NCBI GenBank assembly: GCA_021613535.1
Contig: CP075494.1
Location: 14,260,001-14,324,000 of the forward strand
DNA from: Adineta vaga
Lineage: Eukaryota; Rotifera
DNA: 64,000 nucleotides
Direction of reading: 5' to 3'
The notes under the pieces: model-generated
What the model was told of the DNA's origin: nothing
The model's input: the letters and a program-made list of their open reading frames with translations, nothing else
The model's database searches: none
Shown here: positions 43,774 through 55,643 of the stretch, piece after piece
Layout of the letters: every line of letters begins with the position of its first letter
Position numbering within the stretch: position 1 is the first letter of the stretch
Made by a program: the position numbers and the translations under genes

Positions 43774-46401
43774 GACGAAATTTCACAAAATCCTTCAATT
43801 TATCATATCTCAAATGTAATATTTTTCTAGCAAAAGAACCAAGACAAAATACTAAATTACTGAATAAAATTTTCTCAAATTTATATCTAGACATCTGGCA
43901 CGATGAGGAAACTTACAAAAAAAAAAGAGAGAAAGTATGTATGTTCGTGTAGACAAAAACCAATGCTTCTTCCGTTCTGTATTTTTTAATGCAATGAAAA
44001 AATAGAAGAAGAAGAAGAAGCAAAGGTTTCTTGTTATTCTTTTTTTTTACCTTTCTTATGCTGACAAAATATTAGAATGACGAATACATAATCATGACAT
44101 TTTCATCCATCATAGATTGATGAATCTGAGTGGTGTGGGTTCATCATGATTATTTTACTCATAATCTTCAACATCATATTAAGTAAACTTTTCTTTAATA
44201 ATAAAGTAGTTCTCTAATTCTCCATCAACTATTCAAATTGTATAAATATAAAATGAATCTTAATCTTTTATCTCTTTTCTCTCAATCCTGAATCGGATAT
44301 ATTTTCACCTCGAATACACGAGAAAACGAGCGCATAGCTCTGATTACTATCATCTATATTCGTCTATTTTTTACTTCTCAAAAATCTAATCAATAACAAA
44401 CTGTCATTATTTAATAGATTAGATCCATCCTTCGAGTAGAATCCATAACTAAATCAGCGAAATCAAAACTTGACGTCTCTCTCTCACTTTTTTTCGTCTC
44501 TTTATGATAAGATAAATTTCTCGTAAATAGGAAAATTTTTCGCGCGTTCGTTCTCTTCTTTAAAAATAAACTGTCGATTTATATCGTCAACATACCTTTC
44601 GTTTTCTTTTGCTTTGTAGAAAAAGCAAAAAAAAACGTTTTCTGACAATTACTCTAGTTCAACATTATATCGTCATGTCTATAATTGCTTTTCTTTTTTC
44701 GAAAAAAGCAAAAAAAGGCAGGAACTGTAAACTCGAATGATTAATAATTCTTTGTCAATGGAGATTTAACTGCTAGTTAGTTCTCTTACGTTATTTCTCT
44801 GGTCGTTTATTTGCGTTTCTTTCTTTGATTTCGTCTTACGAAAAAAAAAGGTAATACATCTACGACGACAACTATTAATATAAAAACGTGATTGGCAAAA
44901 AGATTTTTTTTATTTAGATTCATTCTTAATGTGCCGTCGCGTTGTTATGTTACGTCTCTTTCGCTCTCTGTTCTTTATTTTCTTTCGACTACATACACGG
45001 TATGTTGATGTAGAAAAAAAAACGAGAGAAAGAGAGAAGAAGAAGAAGAAAAAAGCAAAACTACCTACTAACAACTATAACCATGTTAATCGTAGAACAT
45101 ACGTTTCTACATACTAATAGTTCAAAGGTAGACAATGTCTCATTATTATCATATGATCTTTACGATTAATACATGTACATCATTAATATATATATTGCGT
45201 TTATATTCTATGTAGAAAATTTTGATTTTAATATTGATACAAACTCAAATGAGACTTGTATAAATATGCACATCACGTTTAACAATTAGTGATATTTCAC
45301 CTCGTATGACTTTCTGAGAACCAGTGATGCAAATGAAATCCTTTTTAGAAAGTGTATATTTTTATGTTAGGCGAAAACAAAAAGTCACTTTCAATAATCG
45401 ACAAGTGTCATATGATTTTGCAAAACTAATATATCATATGGATCACATTTCTACTTAGTTAAGAAATGTTACTACATAACTTCAAACAGTTGAAAGTCGC
45501 CTTTTTTTCTAGTAAATATCATTGTAAAACATTCTAATCTCGACGCACTTGATAGAGAAAATGTTAGCATGAGCACGTTCGAAAGAAATAAGTTAAAACA
45601 CAATCTTATTATCATTTGTTATTAGAACGGAAAGAAAAGGTTTTTATTATTATTATTATCCATGAAAAAATCTGTTGAGCTTTAATGAATTACTCTTCTG
45701 TAAATCCATACATGTGATAATACGCATTATGACCTTCTCGAAAAGATAGTTTAGAAAAATCTGTCAAAACTTGTTTTTAATCGAAAGATCTGTCGAAATA
45801 ATTATATACATGCCAGATTCAATAAACAACTTGAATTGAAGAAAATGTTGTCATTAATAATAAAAGATTATAGATTTTTCTTCTATTTAGAAAAGAAATT
45901 TCTGAAAAAATCACAACAACTATTTCTATTGACACATAATAAACTCTTTGGATACAACATGGATAATTGAAAGAATAAACAAAATATCTCGAGAATTATT
46001 TCAAATCATTTCGAGATTTCTGACAACTTTGATTCAGCACGTAATATATCGATTTAAGTTTAGGTTGAAAGCAATTGCATGCAAAAAACTAATACATTAT
46101 GATCTGTCAATAGTCTTTGATTAAAAGTAGACTATACTTACTTACCCATCAAGAAAATTCTTCTTTATCTTTTCCATAAAAGTCAAAGAAATTAATCAGA
46201 AATTGTGAAAGTTTCACCTATTCAAAATTTTGTCACCTTACCGACAATATATATTTAAAATCTTATTTATTAGTTTACAACAATATTCTTTCATAATGTT
46301 ATGAAGAAAAAAACACATTAGAAAAGTGTCAAGTCACGTCTAAATTGGAATATAGATGAAATCAATGTACGATGATTATGAGCCTACAAAACAAGATTAT
46401 T
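43774..46401. other. Long spacer between PKD and the PCGF-type gene
   Basis: About 2.6 kb with no supported coding frame. It should hold the PKD promoter at its left end. A pair of similar hairpins lies at 44600-44713, together with several poly-A/poly-T and CT-rich runs. Confidence 0.6.
44600..44713. repeat. Pair of related hairpins
   Basis: Hairpin 1 has arms CGTTTTCTTTTGCTTT (44600-44615) and AAAGCAAAAAAAAACG (44622-44637), complementary with one mismatch across a 6-base loop. Hairpin 2 is centred on the perfect 16-base palindrome CTTTTTTCGAAAAAAG at 44693-44708, flanked by TTGCTTTT and GCAAAAAAAGG. Both share a TTGCTTT/AAAGCAA type core. Confidence 0.6.
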
Positions 46402-46410
46402 TTATTTATT
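46401..46410 (-). terminator. Tandem AATAAATAAA poly-A signal overlapping the PCGF stop
   Basis: On the minus strand AATAAATAAA includes the TAA stop of the PCGF-type gene. If used, the 3' UTR would be only some tens of bases long. Confidence 0.45.
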
Positions 46411-47145
46411 TGATATTATAGAAAAATAAAGTTTCAGACGATCAGTCGATGGAAAAAGTAAATTTTTAATTAATAACAAAGGCGTTGTTTCACTTAAACA
46501 AGAATCATAGAAAAAAAGATAGATTTGATATGGTGAGGAGATTTGACATATTGTTTCAAGATATTTTCTTATATGATGAATTTCTAATTGAGAATTAACA
46601 CAAAGATATTTCCGTGGATATTGTTGAATTGTTAACGATGGATCAATATACTTTCGACATAATTCAATTTGAAGTGCAATAGGAATAGTTGAAATTTTCG
46701 AACGAGATATTATTGATCGATCATTCGGTGAACGTAAACGAATATGATCATGTCTATCAGTAAATCGCATAGGTGAAAGATTATGTACAAGTCGAAGTTT
46801 AAGACGAAGATCTTTTGGTATTGATAAAGATTTTTCTTCATAAAAATGTTTTTCATTATTGATTTCATCGCTATCTAATAAAGGTAATAGTGAATTAACA
46901 ACATCTCTTAATTGTCGATCGGGCATTACACATTTTGATATATCAGAAAATGGTTGAAGATTAATGTTACATTTTGGACATTTATATTCTGAACGTGGTA
47001 AATTTTCAAAATAAACAAGTATACATGTTCGACAAAATGTATCCATACATTCTTTTATTGTATAAGGATCGACAAGATAACCATGACATAACGAACATTG
47101 TAAAAGTGGATTGATATCCGATAATGAATAATACAGAGAATTCAT
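46402..47145 (-). CDS. Polycomb group RING finger (PCGF-type) protein
   Basis: A single exon of 247 residues with no intron. A C3HC4 RING lies near residues 16-60 (CSLC, DPYTIKECMDTFCRTC, CPKC) and is followed by the PCGF-typical region MPDRQLRDVVNSLLPLL. The second half fits the RAWUL ubiquitin-like domain (ICQISSPYQIYLFF, DRLKLYFSII). Size and layout match PCGF3/5-type proteins, which pair with RING1 in the nucleus in Polycomb repressive complex 1 and support histone H2A ubiquitylation. Which PCGF subtype it is cannot be told. The stop codon lies inside a tandem AATAAA signal. The lack of introns contrasts with the neighbouring genes and may point to origin by retroposition. Confidence 0.87.
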   Translation of the reverse strand: MNSLYYSLSDINPLLQCSLCHGYLVDPYTIKECMDTFCRTCILVYFENLPRSEYKCPKCNINLQPFSDISKCVMPDRQLRDVVNSLLPLLDSDEINNEKHFYEEKSLSIPKDLRLKLRLVHNLSPMRFTDRHDHIRLRSPNDRSIISRSKISTIPIALQIELCRKYIDPSLTIQQYPRKYLCVNSQLEIHHIRKYLETICQISSPYQIYLFFYDSCLSETTPLLLIKNLLFPSTDRLKLYFSIISNK

Positions 47146-47345
47146 GTGTAAGAGACAACAATTCGATAAAAATGAATTATTATATCATTTCAGATTATGA
47201 GAAAACAAAAAATAGAACAATGATCTAACACTTTTCTTCATTCGTCTATATGATCCTTTTTTTCTGATCGCCGGACAATACTCAATAGATGACGTTAACG
47301 ATCGATGACATTCATATTCAATACACAACTATTTTTCAAAAATTA

Positions 47346-47395
47346 CCGGTGGGTAGGCGGCGCTTACTCATGCCCTACCCTAATTACGCCACTAG
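47346..47395 (-). mobile_element. Relic of a hAT-like DNA transposon end
   Basis: This island is far more GC-rich than its surroundings. Read on the minus strand it starts TAGTGGCGTAATTAGGG and runs through GCGCCGCCTACCC. The start resembles the CAGTGGCGTA-type terminal inverted repeat ends of many animal hAT elements. GGGTAGG and CCTACCC inside it can pair. No second end or transposase frame is seen nearby, so only a fragment remains. Confidence 0.42.
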
Positions 47396-47475
47396 TTGTA
47401 GGACCTGAAAACTGAAGATAAAGTACGCTTTTGTCATTATTTTCTGATATGATATTTGTTATTCAAATAAAAATA

Positions 47476-47481
47476 TTTATT
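47476..47481 (-). terminator. AATAAA poly-A signal, multi-pass membrane protein gene
   Basis: Canonical hexamer on the minus strand, 18 bases after the stop codon of the gene at 47499. Confidence 0.55.
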
Positions 47482-47498
47482 TAAACTAAACAAAAAAG

Positions 47499-49082
47499 TT
47501 ATTGATATAAATGATGAATTCTTGTGCGATAGAGAATATGTTTTGAAAGTATATCAAATATGAATGCAAGAATTTGTATAGAAATCAATATGGAAAGAAA
47601 GATAATCAAACGTAATGTTGTTTGATTATAATCAATAGAGAAAATTTCCAAATAAAGACGAAAAAGAAAGATGAACATGTTTTCTAACGAAATCAAAGTA
47701 TGAATTGTTAGATTATCGATAGCATTTGGTGTTATTATCGAAAAGATCATTTGTAAGAAGATTAAATTTCGTTTATGTTGATATTTAAATTGATCGAATA
47801 ATAGAATTAAGATGAAAGTTAAATGAAGAATAAGAAATATCATTGGTACCCACCAAATATTCCAACGAAAAAGAAAAAGAAATGAATATAGACGTGTGAT
47901 AATCGAACAAAATCGTGAAAGAATTGTTGGAATTAGAATCAATGAAAATTGTTGACGATGAAGAAGAGTCGAAAGAAGAGAATAATTAATTATTATATAA
48001 TAAAGAATATTACTAAGAACATAGAATGATAAATATGGAAGACGATCAAATATCGATATAGAAGATGAAAAGAATAAATAAGTCCAATTAGATATTTCAT
48101 GAATATTAAATCTTTGCCAATAACTAAAACAATGAAAACAAAATCATTTTCTTCATGACGAAATTTCACGAACTTACTTTATTGTTGATAAATCATCATT
48201 TGCTAACCAACGTGGAATAAAATAATCCATTTGTATGAAAGATTGTGTTGATAATTGAAAATTATTTGACCAAAAATAGAAATTAATCAAAGCAAATAAA
48301 CCTGTATGAATAAGATAAAATGTAGATAATTCATTGAATAAGTTTTGTTTCTTCGAACAATCTACTATTGTAGAATCTGTATTGATTGATAAGGAATCCA
48401 TTCGATGTAAATTTTCATCTCTTTCAAAAGCAATTGTTAGAAAATCAATTAATTCATAAAGTAAATAAAATCGATTTATAAATGGAATTAATAAGAAATA
48501 CGATAGATTCGTTTGAAATTGTATGAGATTATTTATCCAAATAATTATATCACATAGAATAATTGTACAAAGAAAACTAATTAAATAGAATGAACTTGTA
48601 CGATAATAAATATAAATTAAAACAATATCGATAATATTCGTTAGAAGAAATGATAATATGAGAAGACTAATCATAGGGAAGGAAATGTTTGAATCAGATT
48701 TAATGAATGTTTGATCTTCATGTTTGATTTGAGATGATGGATCATAGAGAGTAGAATAAGATAAACTTTTTGTTAAATCAATCGAAGATTTTTGAATATT
48801 TGTTGATAGTCTTTCAGATTGAAGAAGATTTTCATGTGCAAATGGAATAGATTCGATCTTTTTCAATGTTTGTGTACTTTCTAAGGATTCTGTGCCACAT
48901 GTTGTCCAACTGTAACGAATATCTATTGTATTGCTTGGAAATAAATAACGATTTGTTCCATCCGATAAATGATTTTGTTGTGAAGCATGAAAATTTAAAT
49001 CAGCTAAACTTGTATGTTGACAAATGAGTAAATGACATTTTGGACAAGCACTTAAACTAAATGAATGATGAAGAATACTCAT
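47499..49082 (-). CDS. Multi-pass membrane protein, possibly XK-related
   Basis: Two exons (48178-49082 and 47499-48123) joined over a 54-base GT-AG intron give 509 residues. The first about 130 residues are cytoplasmic-looking, with a Cys/His cluster near the start (CPKCHLLICQH) and Ser/Thr-rich sequence. Eight or more hydrophobic helices follow, with a Ser/Asp-containing polar loop after about residue 235. Pieces such as LTNIIDIVLIYIYYR near the first helix and LSRFCSIITRLYSFLFLFRW later resemble the layout of XK-related scramblases, but the match is weak and the family is not certain. Location in a membrane is clear; function is not. The start is the first Met of the frame. It lies head-to-tail with the PCGF-type gene. 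Confidence 0.6.
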
Positions 49083-50100
49083 TATTTAGATAATTGTACG
49101 AATCGTTGTTTGAAACTCAATTGATTACTGAAATAAAAAGAAGAAGAGAAGATTCGTTTTCACTAATATAAATCATAACAAATTCAAATATCTTCTGGCT
49201 TACTCTCAGACGTCTATAGACTATCAATTAAAGTTCACACTTGAAAATAACAGTCATTGATCAGTCAACAAATCGCATATGTATATATATATATATATCT
49301 AAACGGAATAAATCGATGAGAGATTTATATACAAAATGCAATTCTCGATTGAACGATGAGAGAAAGGAGAAAGAAACAAAAGAATGGTCAATACTTCATC
49401 ATGTCTACATTTCTCTTTTATCAATTTCAAATTAAAGTATACAATATAGTTCAGAAGTTCACAAATATAACTTACTTATTCTCTTCTTCTTTTGTTTCAC
49501 ATCCTACTTGATTCTATAAGATGAGTGAATCAGTTAATTAAACATAAGGAAACAAAAAAAAACTATGTAGGAGAGAGAATTTCATTTTGATTAGATGTGT
49601 ACGTAATCACAAGAAGTCATACAGCTTATATTATAGACAATACTGTTTTTCATCACATTCTATTGTCTCGATTTCTACCAACAGGCAATTGCCAGATAAT
49701 CATTTTCATCGAAACATCATCCGAATGACTGACTAATCATCCTAATGATTTTTTTCTCTACTTTGCACTCTGATTATATTTATTCACAGTCTGTTCTTTT
49801 TCTCATTCCTATCTAATTAGTATGCATTAGAGATTGATCTTTAGTTCAAATGTTCATGAATTAGATAAGTGTTTGCATAAGTACTTGTCGTCGATGTATT
49901 ACATCGATATTTATAAAGTAATATATGTTTATGAATATTGAAGTAGGTATATCAATTTCGTTCTTTTTTTCTCTTCTTCTTTTCATTAAAGCACCGATAA
50001 GAATACTTGTCATTCAAATGATAGATTATTATATAGAAATTGAAAAGATATTCTTCATCATTCATTATTTATTGTTAAATAAACAAATACTGAATAACAA
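49083..50100. other. Spacer between membrane protein gene and SH3 gene
   Basis: About 1 kb with no supported coding frame. It should hold the promoter of the multi-pass protein gene and the 3' UTR of the SH3 gene. An AT repeat lies at 49277-49297. Confidence 0.6.
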
Positions 50101-52095
50101 TCAGACAGTAATCGAAACATTATGAATAAAACTATTCGATTTTGTTGGCGGAGGATTCGTACTGTTATTTTTATTATTATTATTATTATTGCTGTTGATA
50201 TTAGATGATGTATATATAACTGGGATACGTCCAGCACGATAATTATTCATTTGTATATGAATAAATGGTGTTGTACTATCATCAGTCGATGAATTTGTAC
50301 TCGTTGATGATGATGATGATGATGAATAAGATAACGAAGGTCGATGATGTACTAATAGAATTGGTGTTGATGGTGAAAGTGAATCGTTTTCAATTTGATT
50401 GAGACTTAAATCTGAAAAATGTCGTTCAAGTGTCAGTTTTGATGGAATAATAGCTGGAGGTAACGATGGTTCAGCAAGAACAATATGACGTAATTGTTGT
50501 TCTTTAATCGTTTTAAATGGATCAGGTGATGATGACGATAATTTTGTATACAAAGGTTTTTTTGCAATCGATTGAATATGATGTGGTAATGAACGTCGTG
50601 CAAATGGTGTTTGACGAATATGTGTTGTTGATGATGTAAGATTATTTGAATCAGTAAGATATTTCGAGGTTGGAGATGAGAATTTTGTTGTTTCATCATA
50701 ACTATCATAGAGACGACGAAAATGACTTCGATTAAATGAAGTTGATGGTGATAATTCTTGATCTTGATGAAATGATTGATTGATTTGTTGACGTTGAGTA
50801 CTAAAAACCAAATTAGGAATTTTAAATGATTGAAAGATTTGAGGAAAAAAAGGGATCGGTAAGCGTCAGTGGTTGAATAGATTTGAATCTGCCGATTAAA
50901 AGTCGAAAATTTCACATAGTACGAAGTAACCACAAAACAAAGCCCATCCCTCAATGTCTTTTCTACAATTATTCCTTTTATATCGATTTACAATTGAGAT
51001 TGTGCAATACCATCCTCGTCCTTTCACATTTTTCTTTTACCTTTCCTGTCGTGGGGGCGCTTTTTTAACAATTTGAGTGAATGCACTATTGCTCGATATG
51101 GATAATTGCGATTTCATTAGGTTAGGTTTGTTGACTTTTTTTAATGGTAGATCTTGCACAATTAGACCGGTTTTTTTAATTATATTTGTCGATAAACGTA
51201 AAGAACGTATATTTGATAAACGTGTTGTTAGAGAATCTAATGTTGGATGATTATTCGATGATGATTCACAATCAGAAACACCCGAATCACCACCACATGA
51301 TGATGATGTGACATCTTGCCGTTTTTTCGATGGTGAAGATTTTTGGAATAGATATGTTGGTGAACAAAGATGAGTTGATAATGAATTTTTTTTACTTGTC
51401 GGTGGTGTAAATGTTGGAAGATTTGTTGTTGGAGGTGATTTCATATGAGAAGATTTATTTGATTCAAAATCATAAGGTTTATAAGCATTTTCCATTTGAT
51501 TTGTTGTATATTTCATTGATTGACGACGAAACATTGGACGACAACATAAATATGGAACAAAACCTTCTTCATCATCAGCTGTTTTAATAAATAACCATTC
51601 ATTTAAGATATATTGAGCATTAACAGGAAAACCTTTAACAACAAAAAGAGAAAGAGATTAAATTTCTGATAAATGCGAATTTTTGTTATATAAAACCTCG
51701 TTGAATTTCGATTTGTTTCTTTTGTAAACCTTTGGCATCTGGATTGAATGAAACGACTACTAACATTGGAATATTTGCTGGTGACTGAGATGAAGCACGA
51801 CGAAGTTTTTCAGTGATTCCGATATCATCATCACCATCTGATTCATCTAAACTTGCTTGCCGCATCAATCGTTTTGGTTTATCTATAGAAATAGGCGCAA
51901 AAATGATCAATGTCAAATATTACGTAGATGAATATTCAAGGTTAAGATGATTAACTAATAGCAAATTCTTCTACATGTCGTTTTTCTTTCATTGAAACTT
52001 ACCTGTTCGTACGAAACCATGTTGCTCAGCTGATGATCGTTCATTAGATTTTGTTGGTAATACTGTTGCACCATCGTATAATGAATCACGTTTAG
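50101..52095 (-). CDS. SH3-domain protein with long disordered tail (shared exons)
   Basis: The shared exons run from 52003-52095 through one at about 51700-51880, 51041-51632 and 50101-50800; with a first exon the product is about 530-545 residues. An SH3 domain spans a splice junction: LVVVSFNPDAKGLQKKQIEI, then ILNEWLFIKTADDEEGFVPY, giving the usual ALYDY-like start, the paired Trp position and the G-F/Y-V/I-P-x-x-Y signature. After it come about 400 residues rich in Ser, Thr, Pro, Gln and Asn with a poly-Ser and a poly-Asn run, ending NVSITV. Before the SH3 lies an acidic phospho-like RQASLDESDGDDD. No wider family was recognised; it is probably a cytoplasmic adaptor. Two separate upstream first exons fit in phase. 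Base 50101 is the last base of the TGA stop. Confidence 0.72.
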
Positions 52096-52217
52096 CTGTA
52101 GTACACAAACATATTTCTAAATAGATCAATGAAGAAAAAAAAAGAGATATTAATAGATAATAGGTTTTCATTTTGGAGGTGAAGAAAAAAACCTCTTGAA
52201 ATAACAATGATTCTCAC

Positions 52218-52278
52218 GTTTATTGGTTTCGCTGGAAGAACGAGTACGTGCTCGTTCAAAGAAACGTCTTAATAACAT
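52218..52278 (-). CDS. Proximal alternative first exon of the SH3 gene
   Basis: ATG plus 20 codons (MLLRRFFERARTRSSSETNK) end in C before a GTGAGA donor, phase 1, matching the acceptor at 52095/52096. The start is basic and amphipathic. It is used in place of the distal exon at 54069. Confidence 0.55.
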
Positions 52279-54068
52279 AATAATACTCGTACACTTGGCA
52301 AAAGATCGATGCCGTAAGGAGAAAAGTAGAAAAGAATGTTACACGGTTTTAACGTCTTCGTGTCGCCTACGATTTCTCTTCGTTGTCGTCGACTTTTTCA
52401 CAATTACATCAATATATACGTCGAATACCAAGTAACTGTACAGGGACATACGTGAATACCGTATCGAATATATATATATATATATATATAGATGTGTTGT
52501 ACTCGAGTGCACACATTACCTTGAACATTCATTCATCGAAAGAAGAAAAAAAAGAGAAATGTGAGAAAGAAAAAAAGCAACTGCTCCAACATCGCTCAAA
52601 ATCTATATCTTTTAGGAAATGAAAGAAAAGTAACATTTCAATATTATTTTCTAAGTTTTCAGTGCAAATGACTGGTTAATCGAGTCCGTATACATAATCA
52701 ATAATATATACACACATTGTCATATTATTATCATGCAATTATACTCAAGAGAATCTCATATGTATATATGCTTCTGTTGAAAATATAATCAAACTCAAGG
52801 GATTCTCTCATTCAAGTACATACGATTATTTATTCGTACCGATTAAGAAGAATAAAAAAAACTTGTTTTGTCGATAGAATGAACACTAGTATTCGAAAAC
52901 GAAGTAAACTCAATGAATTTCATGTTTTTTTTCAAGCAAACGAATGTCTGAATTCATTCAATATAGTCTCTTTATAAAGAGGTCAATCGAATAACGATGA
53001 TGATGATTACTCGAAGCAGCAGGAACAGATGTTGTAGTAGCAGTAACAAACGAAGAAAAATATTTGAACTTATTCTCTTCAGCAAAGAAAGAGAACAGAA
53101 TGAGAGGAATGAAATTTCTAATTTCACTGATAAATAGCCTGAAGAAACAATGAATATATCTGAATGCTTAGCATCAATGCACTCTTTTTCTAATTAGCGA
53201 AACTTCAGAAGAATTCCGACGCGTCGTAAACAAAACGAATCGAACAAGAACAAGATCACATAGCATTTGACCGCATTTTTTATAAATAATAAATGGAAAA
53301 ATTAAAGACCATGGTCTACTTATTTCATTATCATCTTCAATCAAATCAATTCAATATAATTCTGTCTACTTGTATATTTGTCTGTTAGCAAATAATAGTA
53401 CTCTTAACATCATCATTATTAAATGGCATCAATTGTCTTCCAAAGAAAGTAATGAGAATGAATGAGTTGGCGACTGAACAAGAAAAGTTGAGTTACGTCA
53501 GTCATTTGGATAGATGTATGGAGTAAGTAAGAGAGAAAGTATATGTCAACTGAAGGTCTAATTTCTATCGTTTCGATATTACATCAATGCAGGAAAAAGA
53601 AATGTAAGTATAACATAAGTATATACATATATGTGCTCATTCGTGTTGTTATATGACGCATATACATATTCACGAGTGACGATTTACTCAAAATGACCGT
53701 ATATATATCTGCATAATTTGTTTGATGCATGATATTGAATAATTATTTTTCTGTTATTTTAAGAAAATCGAAAAATGATAAGATTAGATTGATGTGAGAA
53801 TCTCTCGAGATGCGTGTAGAAAGATAGTTTAAAAAGAGGAAAACATCTATTAAACTACACCTGTTAGAGATATATTTGCATGTTTATCACTTGTTAAAAA
53901 ATTCGACTGATCTGCTTAGTGCATTGACACATGCATCTGCTATTCATTGATTAAAAGTACAAAGACAAAATGATCCCACTGATCTTTTCTTCATTAACAA
54001 ATCGAATACGATCCAAATAGTTGATTCTATTCAGTTCGATTTAATTACACTATGAATTAGATACTTAC
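52279..54068 (-). other. Long first intron of the SH3 gene
   Basis: If the distal first exon is used, the intron to 52096 is nearly 2 kb, far longer than the other introns of this gene. The stretch has no supported coding frame and should hold the promoter of the proximal first exon. Confidence 0.5.
52469..52490. repeat. AT dinucleotide microsatellite
   Basis: About eleven AT units inside the long first intron of the SH3 gene, about 190 bases upstream of the proximal first exon. Confidence 0.85.
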
Positions 54069-54102
54069 GTTTACTCAGTAATCGACGTGCCAAACCAGTC
54101 AT
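54069..54102 (-). CDS. Distal alternative first exon of the SH3 gene
   Basis: ATG plus 11 codons (MTGLARRLLSK) end in C before a strong GTAAGT donor, phase 1. It can join the acceptor at 52095/52096 in frame, giving Pro at the junction just as the proximal exon does. Confidence 0.5.
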
Positions 54103-55643
54103 TATCAATAATTAAAGAATAAGTAGTAGTCTAAAATAGAAGGTCAAGAATAAGATGGAAGACATATTCCGTCATGATTAAAATGAAAGCAAACTTATGT
54201 TGATAGGTATGAAAAAGAAAATGAGAGTTCTATTTTTTTTTCAATGCCCATCAACTAAGAATAGAAAGAAAAGAATACTGCCGGTTTTTTCTTCACAATT
54301 CATATTCTAATTGTACCACTCATATTCTTTCGTTCTGACAAATAAAACACGATGATGAAGGAGACAGAGAAAGAGGGAAAGACACAGAGAGAGAGAGACA
54401 GAGAAAAAATAGAGGAGAGAAATGCTGTTGAACAAATATTATCGACGGCGTCGTCTTCGTGTCGTTTTTCTCTCGCTATATATTATTTATCTCTTCGCAG
54501 TTCGTTCTCTCGAAAGAGCTAGCGAGAATGCGATGACCATCTTTGTTAAAGAGAGATATTTCGAGTGCAACGGGCGATGTCTGCACAACATGTAATCCAT
54601 CCCACTCGTCATGTTTTTCTTCTCTAATCATTAGAATTTCCGATAGATTATTTTCAGTAAATGAAACGGAAATCAATTCTCATATTGAGTTCAACAATTA
54701 ACACATGTTGAAGAAGATGTTATCTATTTTCTAGAAAACATTGTTCTTTTTCTTTTTCTTTTTTATGAATAAGTGATAATATTTACTTCTTTCTCTATCA
54801 GATGAATAAATAAATCGATTCCTAACAGCAGGCATTTGTTTGCTGATCGTCCTAAGATAATGTTATGAACAATTTTCATTAATCATCTCGATGCCTGTAG
54901 AGAAGAAAATATTCAATGACAGCTTTCTTTCCCATGAACTTTAAACAATTCCATTTTCGAAAACAGTTGATTACTTTCATCAAATTTAAACAGCTGTATT
55001 CATGAATGAACAAACAAACTAATCAGATTTTGATTACATAATTTCAAATGAGCTGAACAAAAAAAAATATCAAGCAAATCTAATAAACGAAATTATCGAA
55101 TTCCTTCGAGACATTCATTTTGTATTCAACTCTTTGCAATCAACCAACAAGTCAAAATGTGGGTGTTAGTATTAAAGTTCATCCGACAACTTCCGTAACT
55201 CTTGAATAGAAGATTTCATTTCGATAAATGCTCACAAGTAATAATAGCGTATATCTTTACAAAAAAAAAACAACAACGGTATTTTTTGACAATTTCCATT
55301 GATAGTATCAGCTGTCAGATGTGAGAATCATTTTCAATGACGATTTATTTCATTAATGATGTTTTTATTCATACTAAGAAAAGAAGAAGAAAAAAAATTG
55401 ATTTTACATTATTAAAAAGAGAAATAATTAAACTGTATGCATTAGGATTAAGATTAAGAAAGAAAAGACATTTGTTGATTTTGTTGTTGAGCACACAAAC
55501 AAAGAATAAACACCCCTCATCTATGTCTAAAGATTTAACTCTAACAAGACGATAATGAAGCAGATCACCGAGAAGAAGAAATGAACTGTAGATTTATATA
55601 CATAAGAAAAAAAGGAAGAGATTTTCTCCTTTTTTTGTTTCGA
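54103..55643. other. Spacer between the SH3 gene and the Ser/Pro-rich gene
   Basis: About 1.5 kb with no supported coding frame; GA-rich runs lie at 54360-54420, just upstream of the distal SH3-gene exon, and may belong to its promoter. The plus-strand frame at 55337-55555 is lysine-rich low complexity and is not taken as a gene. Confidence 0.6.

Larger units (their letters stand above)
47146..47498. other. Short spacer with a transposon-end relic
   Basis: About 350 bases between the PCGF-type start and the stop of the next minus-strand gene. It holds that gene's poly-A signal and the GC-richer hAT-like element end at 47346-47395. Confidence 0.65.

Noticed and set aside
44929-45117. Basic plus-strand frame with poly-Lys
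   Set aside because: Produced by a GAA/AAG tract; no other support.
50433-50954. Minus-strand frame overlapping the SH3 gene tail in another frame
   Set aside because: His/Asn-rich shift-frame reading of the Ser-rich tail exon; extends into the intron.
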